From NCBI GenBank assembly GCA_963281255.1, contig OY725493.1, positions 3,875,857-3,939,856 on the forward strand: a stretch of DNA of 64,000 nucleotides, given 5' to 3'. Of the stretch, positions 35,061 to 45,800 are shown piece after piece. The translations under genes and the position numbers were made by a program. The notes beneath the pieces were generated by a model that saw nothing but the letters and a program-made list of their open reading frames with translations, ran no database searches and was not told the origin of the DNA. The number at the start of each line of letters is the position of its first letter. Positions within the stretch are counted from its first letter, which is position 1. Source of the DNA: Aphrocallistes beatrix. Lineage: Eukaryota; Porifera; Hexactinellida; Sceptrulophora; Aphrocallistidae.

Positions 35061-35549
35061 CATTTTGTGATTTCATTCTTTTGCTATTGCACAAAAACTA
35101 GAAGAACTAGAAACTTGAGATTGGTAACACTGGTGAAATATGAGGCTCTCTACAACCTATTTCATTCCTAGATCCATTGGACATAGGACCTCTGAGCAAT
35201 TTGCGGTTAAAGATTTTGTCGCGTCATCATCGCCTAATTTAATGATAAATGCCTATTAGAGTTCAAATTTTAATAGTTTGAGAAAAACAATTGTTCAAAA
35301 AAATGTTCAATATAGATGTCCCAACAAAATTATCTTAATTAATTATGCTTGCGTCATCATGATGACACAGCAATAATGATGAATGGCTAATAGAAATAAA
35401 ATGATGAGATAGAAATAAACATATGTTGTAAAAAGTGTTCAGTGTAGACGACTATACAAAACTATGCTAATTAATTATGCTGACGTCATCATGATAACAC
35501 AGCCAAAATTTACATCCACAATATTAATCCTACAAACTTTATTTGATGT

Positions 35550-35670
35550 AAGAAAAGCCCTTCACAGACGGGCTAGAAGTGTGCTTCCAAATTCCTTGGA
35601 TGACATGTATTGTGTCATCATCCAAGAAATGTGGAAGCACACTTCTAGCCCGTCTGTGGGGGCTTTTCTT
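35550..35670. repeat. Long near-perfect hairpin (arms about 55 bp)
   Basis: AAGAAAAGCCCTTCACAGAC then GGGCTAGAAGTGTGCTTCC on the left pairs with GGAAGCACACTTCTAGCCC then GTCTGTGGGGGCTTTTCTT on the right. The centre (GGATGACATG/TGTCATCATCC) continues the stem to a very short loop. Either a small foldback MITE or a precursor-like hairpin; no flanking duplication was found. Confidence 0.8.
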
Positions 35671-35829
35671 TGTTATAGTAACTTTGAAAGGATTGTCCGA
35701 TTAAAAAACCTTTTCTTCTATGTATATAGCGAGTCTTACTTGACATTTAATAGCACAGAATATCTATAATTAGTTGATATCACCAATTCTAAGTAATTCC
35801 AAGGAGAAAAGTATTAAGAAGTGGCTGCA

Positions 35830-36375
35830 GTAGCGCATCGCAATAAAGCATTTTGCTCAGTTTATAGCTAACTTGAATTTCTGGATGAGTATTAATTAAT
35901 GTATTGTTATTATGGTGGTGTGTCATAGAATGTAGCAATGATTTAGTTGTTGCTCAAACCTAGCATTGGAAATATTCAACATAATAAGCATTGAGGAATA
36001 CGGAAAACCAAGAATGCGAATTATTAAGTATTAAATTTAAGATAGTTCATTCACACTCTATTATGATACTATTGATTCGCGTAACATTATTTTATTGATC
36101 AATGTGTGTGATCAAATTAACCTATAAATCTATTGTTTATTCATATACTACTTCTCCTGTCCAACAAGTCTAAGCGAGCATCCTGGAGGAGTTGCAAAGA
36201 AGATTTTCAAACGACGCGATGGACGTCATGCAAGGGATCAATTCGCTCAACCCCAAACATCGTAATGAAGGAACATTCTTATCTGTTGAATGCCTTACAA
36301 AGTTTTCAGGCAGTATGATGTTCATGTGGACGGATTGGCTCATGAATGTGCAATACTGCATATAAGATGCTTGAC
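35830..36375. other. No clear gene
   Basis: AT-rich sequence. Around 36170-36320 a weak protein-like segment may belong with the hAT fragment that follows, but the frames are broken. Confidence 0.4.
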
Positions 36376-36377
36376 AA

Positions 36378-36535
36378 TTGCGAAAAGAAAGCGGAAAGGT
36401 ACCGAAGAGTCTCTGGGAGCTGCATCAGATTATATTAGTTAATGCCGAACCGCTTCTTATTTTATACGAACTTAGTCTGATAGCTTTGGCTCTTCCGATA
36501 ACTACAGCTTCGTGTAAAAGGATTTTCAGCAAAAA
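36378..36535 (+). pseudogene. hAT transposase dimerisation-domain fragment
   Basis: The frame reads PKSLWELHQIILVNAEPLLI then SLIALALPITTASCKRIFSK. The ALPITTASCERxFS block is the hallmark of the hAT C-terminal dimerisation region; here Glu is replaced by Lys. Only this end of the gene remains. Confidence 0.7.
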
Positions 36536-36730
36536 AAATTGTCATCCGAAATTTGGACTTTTGATATGTTTTCAAGGATGCCTTTGACTAGCTTTACTAA
36601 TATTTTGTTTTTATTGTATTTTTCGATTATTCCTGGAAATGATTATGAGAGAATTAGAAAAGTGAAGAGTCATTGAATCACATCTCAACAATGGGCAGAG
36701 TTCATGTGAAATACTTTCCAATTTTTAAGC

Positions 36731-36870
36731 CCACCATACACGATGCAACTTTGTTGCATGCAACTATTGCATACAACTTTGTTGCATGCAACAAGTCAAC
36801 ATACACGATGCAAAAATGTTGCATGCAACACTATTTCCGTGCAACTTTGTTCATGAAATATTCATTCTCG
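36731..36870. repeat. Cluster of TTGTTGCATGCAACA-type palindromes
   Basis: Words such as GATGCAACTTTGTTGCATGC and ATACACGATGCAA recur in direct and inverted order. A further copy (CATGCAACTTTGTTGCATGG) lies at about 37327-37346, so the pair may be the ends of a 0.6-kb element whose interior (36870-37326) is AT-rich and non-coding. Confidence 0.5.
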
Positions 36871-37379
36871 CGCAACTTGTTGTATGGAAAATCATATTGC
36901 TGTGTACAGTATGCATATACTAATTTATTAATATACTTGTAATTGATAAATAGTTATTTTCAATCCCATATTATGATTAAAAAACGTCTTCTCGTTTCCT
37001 CATTCTTGATTACTTTACTTCATCGGAGGTTGTAAAGATAAGACCGTACTTGATACAAATCTATATATAATTCAATTTTTTGTCTGTCAGTGATAATAAG
37101 GTTTGGTTATTTTGGTTTAAAATTTGGTTATTGAATATATCGACTTTATTATATAAAGGAATTTACTACAAGTACAAGTATTATTATTGAAAGTGTTCCC
37201 CTGTTACTTACTTGATTGCTATCCTAACCTCACTTTAGTACTAAATATACCTCGATTTAACCATCTGCTATCAGTTGTGGTGTTCAATACTAAACAATTA
37301 GGAAAAACAGGTATTTTTGAAATTCCATGCAACTTTGTTGCATGGAAGTAGAGCAATGCTGTCAGAATACAGTTTCAGA

Positions 37380-37446
37380 CAATATTCCGGAATTCCCGGG
37401 ATTGAATCCGGGATTAAAGCTCCGGGATCCCGGGATTGAAAATCCT
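37380..37446. repeat. CCCGGGATT repeat cluster
   Basis: Several direct and inverted TCCCGGGATTGAA words lie within 65 bases, next to the truncated end of the hAT coding region. Probably the end of a small element; borders unresolved. Confidence 0.4.
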
Positions 37447-37448
37447 AA

Positions 37449-38699
37449 CTATAAAGCACGAGTTAACCTGGAATTGAAGTGCTCTTGCATTGTTTCCCCC
37501 AATTCCAGCTTCATCAGAGAAATCATCAAAGGCTGAGACAATTGACTGGAATGTCCTTGTAACGGAAAGAACAGCATCATGGAGACAAACCCAACTAGTA
37601 TCAGACAGACTGGGAATTTCCCAAACCCTTGAGCTGCGATAGATCGTCTTCTGAGCAGCAACAAACCTAACGTGAACCACACTTGTAGACAGAAAGTTGT
37701 GCATCCGCTGCAGTACTGCGACCATGTCACCTTCACATCCGATCGCGCCAGCCACGTCCACCACCACCAAGTTTAAACGATGTGCAAAACAATGAATGTA
37801 TATCGCCCGAGCGCAAAGCTTTTTGATGCGCTTTTGGACACCAGACAAGTGGTCGCTCATTACAGAGGCACCGTTGTAACACTGTGCAACACATTGATCC
37901 ATTGACACAGCATTGTCACGGAGGGTGTTGAGGATGGTGTTGCACAAGGTCAAGGCGGTTAAATCACTGCATACTGTGAACTTGATGAATCGTTCCTTGA
38001 TCTGGCCCACTTTTACGTACCGCAGGCACAGCGACAGCTGTTCTACTTTTGCAAATCCTTCGTTTCATCAGCTTGCAGGGAAAATACACCCGCTTCGTTG
38101 ATATCACGAACGATGTCATGGCCGGCGCCATGTTTTACTGGCAGTGGGTGTCCTAAGAGGGATTTCTCTGAAAGTGGGTGTCCATTTATGGAGGGATACA
38201 TATTGTACAATATGATAAAACAGGACGCAGTGGGTGTCTGGACACCCCCGGTGGATGTCCTCCGTAACCAGTGCTGCCGCGGAGCGCAAGATATCATCTT
38301 GAATGGAGTGATGAATGTACTAGGCTTGTTTGGGCCATCAGTGAGACGGACGTGAACAATGGGGTCATCCTCAGAAACCAGCACCAGGAATGTGAAGAAG
38401 TTGACACGGTTGAGACCGGGATCTTCTAGGTCTGCAGTTTCCTTATGGCTCCTAAGGGCTATACCCTGCTTCGCGCATATGAGAACCGTCTTCACCACAC
38501 ACCCGATATAGTGTTTGTTTTCATTCACAAGCCTTTCATGTGTATGATCCAGGTGCGTCGCGATGGTATGCCCAGTGCCTTTGGTGTGTTTGTGGTCCAT
38601 CCACCGCTGCATTGCTAAAATGTGTGCATCACTGGCGGCATGCTCCTTGATCTTGTCTGTCCCCTTTTTGAAGTTAGACATACCTCCAGCGCAAAACAC
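37449..38699 (-). pseudogene. hAT transposase (TTF/DUF4371-like), interrupted by a MITE
   Basis: The minus-strand frame starts MFCAGGMSNFKKGTDKIKEH, the tail of a TTF-type zinc finger region. It continues with SLQADETKDLQK, VAQCYNGASVMSDHLSGVQ and IYIHCFAHRLNLVVVD, which are hallmarks of the ZMYM/ZNF862-like hAT group, and VCLHDAVLSVTRTFQSIVSA. A MITE (38142-38274) has been inserted in frame and adds foreign residues between CAPRQHW and the AGHDIVRD segment. A frameshift or stop near 38010-38045 separates two ORFs. The C-terminus is lost. Sequence from 37765 upward is repeated at 42849-43783 as an assembly artefact. Confidence 0.8.
38142..38274. mobile_element. MITE inside the hAT gene
   Basis: It begins CAGTGGGTGTCCTAAGAGGG and contains TGAAAGTGGGTGTCCAT and GGACACCCCCGGTGG. 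An inverted homologue lies at 58077-58214. It reads through in the hAT frame. The right border is approximate. Confidence 0.65.
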
Positions 38700-38756
38700 A
38701 GACGAGCATGTGTGAGCGAAATGACGACATGCAAAGCAGTATATGACTTACTGCTA

Positions 38757-39301
38757 AAATCGATACGACTCGAAAAATCATCAAATTTCCAATTTTTAAA
38801 TTTTTGATGCGTAATGATGACATCATAACAGAGTAATGAGGAATCATTTTTGGATGAGAGTTGTATTATTTGTGAGATATATTAATATACACATTCTTTT
38901 AAAAGTTATAGCCGAAAAACTGAAATTAATAATTATAAAAAGGTGACAAAGACGTCATAATTCCATGAAGAGTAGACATTTTCATCTGAGCACAGAACTT
39001 GGTGGAGCCATAACCAAAAGAACATGCCAAAAATCAGCTTTCTATGCCTGGCAGTTTCTTCAATCAATTCGTTACATATATATATATACATAAATAAATA
39101 TGCAGTCAGGGTCGCTTATTGTGAGCCACCAGGGGACCAAAAAAACTGTTCATAATAGATATACTTCATATTAAGCAAACTTGATTCAATACAAATCCTA
39201 TCTAAGAAATGAAATTGGGACCAGGAGGTTAGTTGATAATAAACGAATGTTCATAATAAGCGACCCTGAATGTACACTAATCGAGTTTTAATAGTAAGGA
39301 T
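38757..39301 (-). repeat. CRE/AP-1 repeat, inverted and diverged, with nested MITE
   Basis: It contains TTTTTGATGCGTAATGATGA, AAAAGAACATGCCAAAAATC, AGTTTCTTCAATCAATTCGT and the inverted head CTAATCGAGTTTTAATAGTA. The TIR element at 39103-39272 separates head from body. The first CRE has decayed to GATGACATCAT. Confidence 0.82.
39103..39272. mobile_element. Short TIR element (170 bp)
   Basis: CAGTCAGGGTCGCTTATTGT and the complement of ATAATAAGCGACCCTGAATG are its ends. TA follows on the right; the left TA appears mutated to TG. Probably a Tc1/pogo-type MITE. Confidence 0.65.
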
Positions 39302-39304
39302 AAA

Positions 39305-40057
39305 TATTGGTTCTAGATGACTTAATTATTAATTAAGAATATCAATAAACCGAGTTGCTTAATTACTATTTATCAAACCTGAGAGATACGATGCATGTAA
39401 TTTGTAATTTGTAAAGAGTTCAAGGTGTACAAAAACACTCTCCCAATTTCTAGGTCATTTGAGTGTGAAAAATTTCAATTTGATATCAGATATTTTACTA
39501 GGTAATCTCCAAGGATTTACCCTTTCCGTACTACCATTTCAATGACACACAATAGTGAGTTGCATATACTTTTGGTCAGGCAAAGTTGGCTATTATAAAG
39601 ATTATGGTCAGCGAATAAAAATTCAACAAATTGGAAATTGAAATATAATTATAGTACACTATTGAGAAGATTCCAGATGTAGCCTGCATGTTCGAGAACT
39701 GCAATTTGAAGATCCCTTTCGAGTCACTCATATGTTCATATGCCCGACAGAGTTTGATCTATCGTATTCATAAATCTAAATTTCAAGGGGATTATTGTAT
39801 GCAAACAAAATATGTATAAGCTTATAATTTAAAATATTACTTACTGAAAGGAAAATAAAATATTTAGTCCTATTTTTTAAAGCAAGTACAACTATTTTCA
39901 AATGAGTTCTAGCAAATTCAGCACTATAAATTCAGTTTTCAGATTGCCAATGAATGAGCAAACATAAGTACAGGCTGCCATTTTTAAAAGCCTCACAGTG
40001 GAACTTGCTTATGAGTAAATGGGGTATGTTCACAAAATGGTCGCAAAATAAGGAACA
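39305..40057. other. PIGK intron, no gene seen
   Basis: AT-rich non-coding sequence with no recognised repeat. An identical stretch occurs at 44389-45141 because of the contig overlap. Confidence 0.55.
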
Positions 40058-40294
40058 CAAGCGCGCTTCGCTTGACTCCGCTGCGCGGCTGGCGGACACA
40101 AAGTGTCCGCCGGAGGCGCCCTGCAGGCGACTGGGGTCACATTGATTAATTATAAGGAAAAAAACATCTCTAAATACGTCTATCCTACTGTTATATTCGT
40201 TATCGCACGAAAAATCACCAAATTTGTCAATTATTAAAATTTTTGATGCGTAATGATGACGTCATAACAAAGTGATGAGTCATCATTTTTTGAT
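40058..40294 (-). repeat. CRE/AP-1 repeat, inverted 3' half
   Basis: It reads CAAGCGCGCTTCGCTTGAC, GGCGGACACAAAGTGTCCGC, CACATTGATTAATTATAAGG, GATGACGTCATAAC and GTGATGAGTCATC, ending at TTTTTTGAT. Close to PIGK exon 1 on its 3' (intron) side. Confidence 0.88.
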
Positions 40295-40475
40295 TCCCCA
40301 GTAAATGGCCTGGGGTAAATGGACTTTTCTCACCAGGTCAAGGGGTAAATATGCAGAAAAGGTTAAGAACCCCTGTCATAAATGAATTGTAAGGTCTCGA
40401 GTTATAATATAAGGTCACGAATTACCCCTATCTACAATAATTAATAGCATTAAGTTAGTAATTGGTACGATTTAC

Positions 40476-40784
40476 CTCGATATTATCAAAGTATAAATTA
40501 TTTTCTTTATCAGTATGGTCAAAAATATATGGAGCATAAGGATTACGAGAGTTACAGGCAATATCATCAGCCAACATCAAAATTATATGACTGTCTGGAA
40601 GTCCAAGCCGCTTCAAACAACTATATATTGAGAGTGTATTCGAAATATGTCTGTAGTTAAACCAAAATCTTGATGAAGAAACCAATACAGCCCAATTGTT
40701 TGAATGGGGTAAAACAAAATCTTCAAGTATTGTCGAGTTCGTAAGGCAAGAAAAGATGAGTATAAAACAACATACGAAAATCAT
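40476..40784 (-). CDS. PIGK: PIGK, first coding exon (left copy)
   Basis: The ATG at 40784 opens a signal peptide ([14 protein letters not shown]), as expected for an ER-lumenal enzyme. The start of the mature domain follows: [20 protein letters not shown], then [20 protein letters not shown] and NLYFDNIE. Family alignment continues directly into VDYKGYEV of the last exon. The donor (GAG then GTAAAT, GT at 40474-40475) and the acceptor at 3635-3636 are canonical, and the junction is phase 0. The exon is 103 codons. The gene thus has only two coding exons here. The identical exon at 45560-45868 belongs to the same locus seen twice. Confidence 0.92.
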
Positions 40785-40976
40785 GAAGGAATAGTAACAA
40801 AAGAAATCTAAATAATAGAAGAAAAATAGGAAATTCTGCAGAAATATAGTCTAGATGAGATTCAAAAGAAAGATGTCACATTTACTCAAGTTTAACTTTG
40901 TGAATCTTAGATTTCAATGTAAAATTCGCATTGATAAAATATGAACATTTTTAAAATATATGTTTTTAGTTTCAAA

Positions 40977-42165
40977 GGGCTGTTGCATGAAAAAATGCCC
41001 CCACCATGGATATTCATGTAATATGGGGGGGGGCAAAATTTAATGGAGTTAGCGTGAAAAATTGCCCCCCCGTGAAAAAATGCCCCCCACCATGGATATT
41101 CTAAAGTATGCCAATGCTTATACAAAACATTTAAGGCTACTGCCCTGATGCATTTTGTGGAAAATATTTTTCCCCCCATTTTTATTTTTATTCCATTTTT
41201 GGATTCTATAGACTCTAGGCTATCAATATCATCCCATTTTGTGGCTTAATTGTATTTTTATTCGCTGAAATGGGTCATTTATCATTTTTTTTTTCTATAT
41301 GGTTGATGTCCACTTCAAGAAACTTTAAATTGGACTATCTCAGAATAATTTTTTCAATATGTGTATTTATTCAATCGAGTCTAACATGAAATGAAGTCAT
41401 GCTTTACCATTGAAAATTGACATAACAGTATAATATCAACCATATTTGAGATCTATCGAAGCATAATTCAACATTTGCCTCTTTAAGATTTCAATATTGG
41501 GGTCGAAAGTTCAAAATAACCCGAAATAATCGAAAATTCGGCGGTCACTTGATTGATTCAACAATAAAATTAAAGTAAATCAAATAAGAGCTAAAAATCG
41601 ACGATAGAGCAATAAACTATGCTTGTTAGAAGTAGTATGAATACTGAAAGTGAATGATTTAACGTAGATTTTCTTGAGTTGCTGGATTTCGATTGTATTA
41701 ATTTCAATAGGAGCCAAAAATAGAAATTCAAAATAATCACGAGTTTGGAAATATGTACAAGTAAGCTGATATACTTAGAATACACTATTCATCCATCAAC
41801 TGTGGATACTAAAACTAGCTAAGCGCTATCTTGTACTGATTCAACGCTGTGCACACTGTCTAATACTAGCTATCAGTGCAGTAGCGTTGAATGCTATTTG
41901 GCTTCTATTCGTTTACTAAAGCATTGCAAATCAACAAACTAGTCGTGTGAAGTAATAACAATGACTTTCATAAATGTATCGTATACAAATAGTATCAGCA
42001 ATATTTAGTGTTAAACTCAAGAATATCCATGGTGGGGGCATTTTTTCATGGGGGGGCAATTTTTCACGCTAACTCCATTAAATTTTGCCCCCCCCCCCAT
42101 ATTACATGAATATCCATGGTGGGGGCATTTTTTCACGGGGGGGGCATTTTTTCATGCAACAGGGC
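40977..42165. mobile_element. G/C-run TIR element next to PIGK exon 1
   Basis: The left end (GCTGTTGCATGAAAAAATGC then CCCCACCATGGATATTCATG) and the right end are reverse complements over about 125 bp, each with two CCATGGATATTC blocks and G or C runs. The interior of about 0.95 kb is AT-rich without a convincing ORF. It lies upstream of the PIGK start, so it could affect the promoter or a 5' UTR intron. No target duplication resolved. Confidence 0.75.
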
Positions 42166-42169
42166 TTAT

Positions 42170-42648
42170 GCACTGGCTTTCAACATGATTTTATCACTAA
42201 CTTTACTAAAGATATATAATTTTCCTTAAATCAGGATCTCTAGAAATATATGATCACTTTACAACATCTAGTTCTATTAGAATGTACAAGTAATATTAAA
42301 TGGTAGAGCTGTAACAGATATCCGGTTCTAATCCGGTAAATGTCGGGATATGGCCAGATAGCGGAATATAACAAGATAAAAAAAGATTTAGCGAATTTAA
42401 TGATTTGGAGCGGGGGTAAATCACTGGGTTAGAGGTACCGCCCAGATTTCTTCGCCACAGACAGACAAAATAGGTGCAGAAAGTTGAAGGGGAATATATT
42501 GAACGTTTAGACGACGAATTTATATAATGTTTATTTGTACTGGGACTTTTGGGACAGCCCTTGTAGAATTTAGTTAGGGGCTATTCCAAATCACTATCTA
42601 AAATTAGACTGGGTACAATTGCAGTATCTTACACCCCCCAACTTTTTG
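42170..42648. other. No gene seen, up to the gap
   Basis: AT-rich sequence upstream of PIGK. Its last bases (CCCCCCAACTTTTTG) lie just inside the left arm of the foldback element, whose full form is seen only in the second contig (47697-49612). Confidence 0.6.
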
Positions 42649-42848
42649 NNNNNNNNNNNNNNNNNNNNNNNNNNNNNNNNNNNNNNNNNNNNNNNNNNNN
42701 NNNNNNNNNNNNNNNNNNNNNNNNNNNNNNNNNNNNNNNNNNNNNNNNNNNNNNNNNNNNNNNNNNNNNNNNNNNNNNNNNNNNNNNNNNNNNNNNNNNN
42801 NNNNNNNNNNNNNNNNNNNNNNNNNNNNNNNNNNNNNNNNNNNNNNNN
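42649..42848. other. Assembly gap of exactly 200 N
   Basis: A round-number placeholder gap. The flanking contig ends overlap by 4.88 kb, so no sequence is missing here. Confidence 0.99.
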
Positions 42849-45800
42849 CACCAAGTTTAAACGATGTGCAAAACAATGAATGTATATCGCCCGAGCGCAA
42901 AGCTTTTTGATGCGCTTTTGGACACCAGACAAGTGGTCGCTCATTACAGAGGCACCGTTGTAACACTGTGCAACACATTGATCCATTGACACAGCATTGT
43001 CACGGAGGGTGTTGAGGATGGTGTTGCACAAGGTCAAGGCGGTTAAATCACTGCATACTGTGAACTTGATGAATCGTTCCTTGATCTGGCCCACTTTTAC
43101 GTACCGCAGGCACAGCGACAGCTGTTCTACTTTTGCAAATCCTTCGTTTCATCAGCTTGCAGGGAAAATACACCCGCTTCGTTGATATCACGAACGATGT
43201 CATGGCCGGCGCCATGTTTTACTGGCAGTGGGTGTCCTAAGAGGGATTTCTCTGAAAGTGGGTGTCCATTTATGGAGGGATACATATTGTACAATATGAT
43301 AAAACAGGACGCAGTGGGTGTCTGGACACCCCCGGTGGATGTCCTCCGTAACCAGTGCTGCCGCGGAGCGCAAGATATCATCTTGAATGGAGTGATGAAT
43401 GTACTAGGCTTGTTTGGGCCATCAGTGAGACGGACGTGAACAATGGGGTCATCCTCAGAAACCAGCACCAGGAATGTGAAGAAGTTGACACGGTTGAGAC
43501 CGGGATCTTCTAGGTCTGCAGTTTCCTTATGGCTCCTAAGGGCTATACCCTGCTTCGCGCATATGAGCACCGTCTTCACCACACACCCGATATAGTGTTT
43601 GTTTTCATTCACAAGCCTTTCATGTGTATGATCCAGGTGCGTCGCGATGGTATGCCCAGTGCCTTTGGTGTGTTTGTGGTCCATCCACCGCTGCATTGCT
43701 AAAATGTGTGCATCACTGGCGGCATGCTCCTTGATCTTGTCTGTCCCCTTTTTGAAGTTAGACATACCTCCAGCGCAAAACACAGACGAGCATGTGTGAG
43801 CGAAATGACGACATGCAAAGCAGTATATGACTTACTGCTAAAATCGATACGACTCGAAAAATCATCAAATTTCCAATTTTTAAATTTTTGATGCGTAATG
43901 ATGACATCATAACAGAGTAATGAGGAATCATTTTTGGATGAGAGTTGTATTATTTGTGAGATATATTAATATACACATTCTTTTAAAAGTTATAGCCGAA
44001 AAACTGAAATTAATAATTATAAAAAGGTGACAAAGACGTCATAATTCCATGAAGAGTAGACATTTTCATCTGAGCACAGAACTTGGTGGAGCCATAACCA
44101 AAAGAACATGCCAAAAATCAGCTTTCTATGCCTGGCAGTTTCTTCAATCAATTCGTTACATATATATATATACATAAATAAATATGCAGTCAGGGTCGCT
44201 TATTGTGAGCCACCAGGGGACCAAAAAAACTGTTCATAATAGATATACTTCATATTAAGCAAACTTGATTCAATACAAATCCTATCTAAGAAATGAAATT
44301 GGGACCAGGAGGTTAGTTGATAATAAACGAATGTTCATAATAAGCGACCCTGAATGTACACTAATCGAGTTTTAATAGTAAGGATAAATATTGGTTCTAG
44401 ATGACTTAATTATTAATTAAGAATATCAATAAACCGAGTTGCTTAATTACTATTTATCAAACCTGAGAGATACGATGCATGTAATTTGTAATTTGTAAAG
44501 AGTTCAAGGTGTACAAAAACACTCTCCCAATTTCTAGGTCATTTGAGTGTGAAAAATTTCAATTTGATATCAGATATTTTACTAGGTAATCTCCAAGGAT
44601 TTACCCTTTCCGTACTACCATTTCAATGACACACAATAGTGAGTTGCATATACTTTTGGTCAGGCAAAGTTGGCTATTATAAAGATTATGGTCAGCGAAT
44701 AAAAATTCAACAAATTGGAAATTGAAATATAATTATAGTACACTATTGAGAAGATTCCAGATGTAGCCTGCATGTTCGAGAACTGCAATTTGAAGATCCC
44801 TTTCGAGTCACTCATATGTTCATATGCCCGACAGAGTTTGATCTATCGTATTCATAAATCTAAATTTCAAGGGGATTATTGTATGCAAACAAAATATGTA
44901 TAAGCTTATAATTTAAAATATTACTTACTGAAAGGAAAATAAAATATTTAGTCCTATTTTTTAAAGCAAGTACAACTATTTTCAAATGAGTTCTAGCAAA
45001 TTCAGCACTATAAATTCAGTTTTCAGATTGCCAATGAATGAGCAAACATAAGTACAGGCTGCCATTTTTAAAAGCCTCACAGTGGAACTTGCTTATGAGT
45101 AAATGGGGTATGTTCACAAAATGGTCGCAAAATAAGGAACACAAGCGCGCTTCGCTTGACTCCGCTGCGCGGCTGGCGGACACAAAGTGTCCGCCGGAGG
45201 CGCCCTGCAGGCGACTGGGGTCACATTGATTAATTATAAGGAAAAAAACATCTCTAAATACGTCTATCCTACTGTTATATTCGTTATCGCACGAAAAATC
45301 ACCAAATTTGTCAATTATTAAAATTTTTGATGCGTAATGATGACGTCATAACAAAGTGATGAGTCATCATTTTTTGATTCCCCAGTAAATGGCCTGGGGT
45401 AAATGGACTTTTCTCACCAGGTCAAGGGGTAAATATGCAGAAAAGGTTAAGAACCCCTGTCATAAATGAATTGTAAGGTCTCGAGTTATAATATAAGGTC
45501 ACGAATTACCCCTATCTACAATAATTAATAGCATTAAGTTAGTAATTGGTACGATTTACCTCGATATTATCAAAGTATAAATTATTTTCTTTATCAGTAT
45601 GGTCAAAAATATATGGAGCATAAGGATTACGAGAGTTACAGGCAATATCATCAGCCAACATCAAAATTATATGACTGTCTGGAAGTCCAAGCCGCTTCAA
45701 ACAACTATATATTGAGAGTGTATTCGAAATATGTCTGTAGTTAAACCAAAATCTTGATGAAGAAACCAATACAGCCCAATTGTTTGAATGGGGTAAAACA

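Larger units (their letters stand above)
34670..36650. repeat. Unclassified dispersed repeat, copy 2, with insertions
   Basis: Segments 34670-34800, 35686-35830 and 36530-36650 match 11380-11925 in order. The intervening stretches are later material: a module shared with 49193-49405, a long hairpin and a hAT fragment. Confidence 0.6.
37765..42648. repeat. Left copy of a falsely duplicated 4.88-kb block
   Basis: This block equals 42849-47733 base for base apart from a substitution (A at 38484, C at 43568) and one T in a T run (41130-41132 against 46214-46217). It ends exactly at the N gap, and the second copy begins exactly after the gap. This is the signature of two contigs with overlapping ends that were not merged. 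Confidence 0.96.

Noticed and set aside
42594..43094. ORFs spanning the N gap
   Set aside because: They include unknown residues from the 200 N and join two contig ends that overlap.
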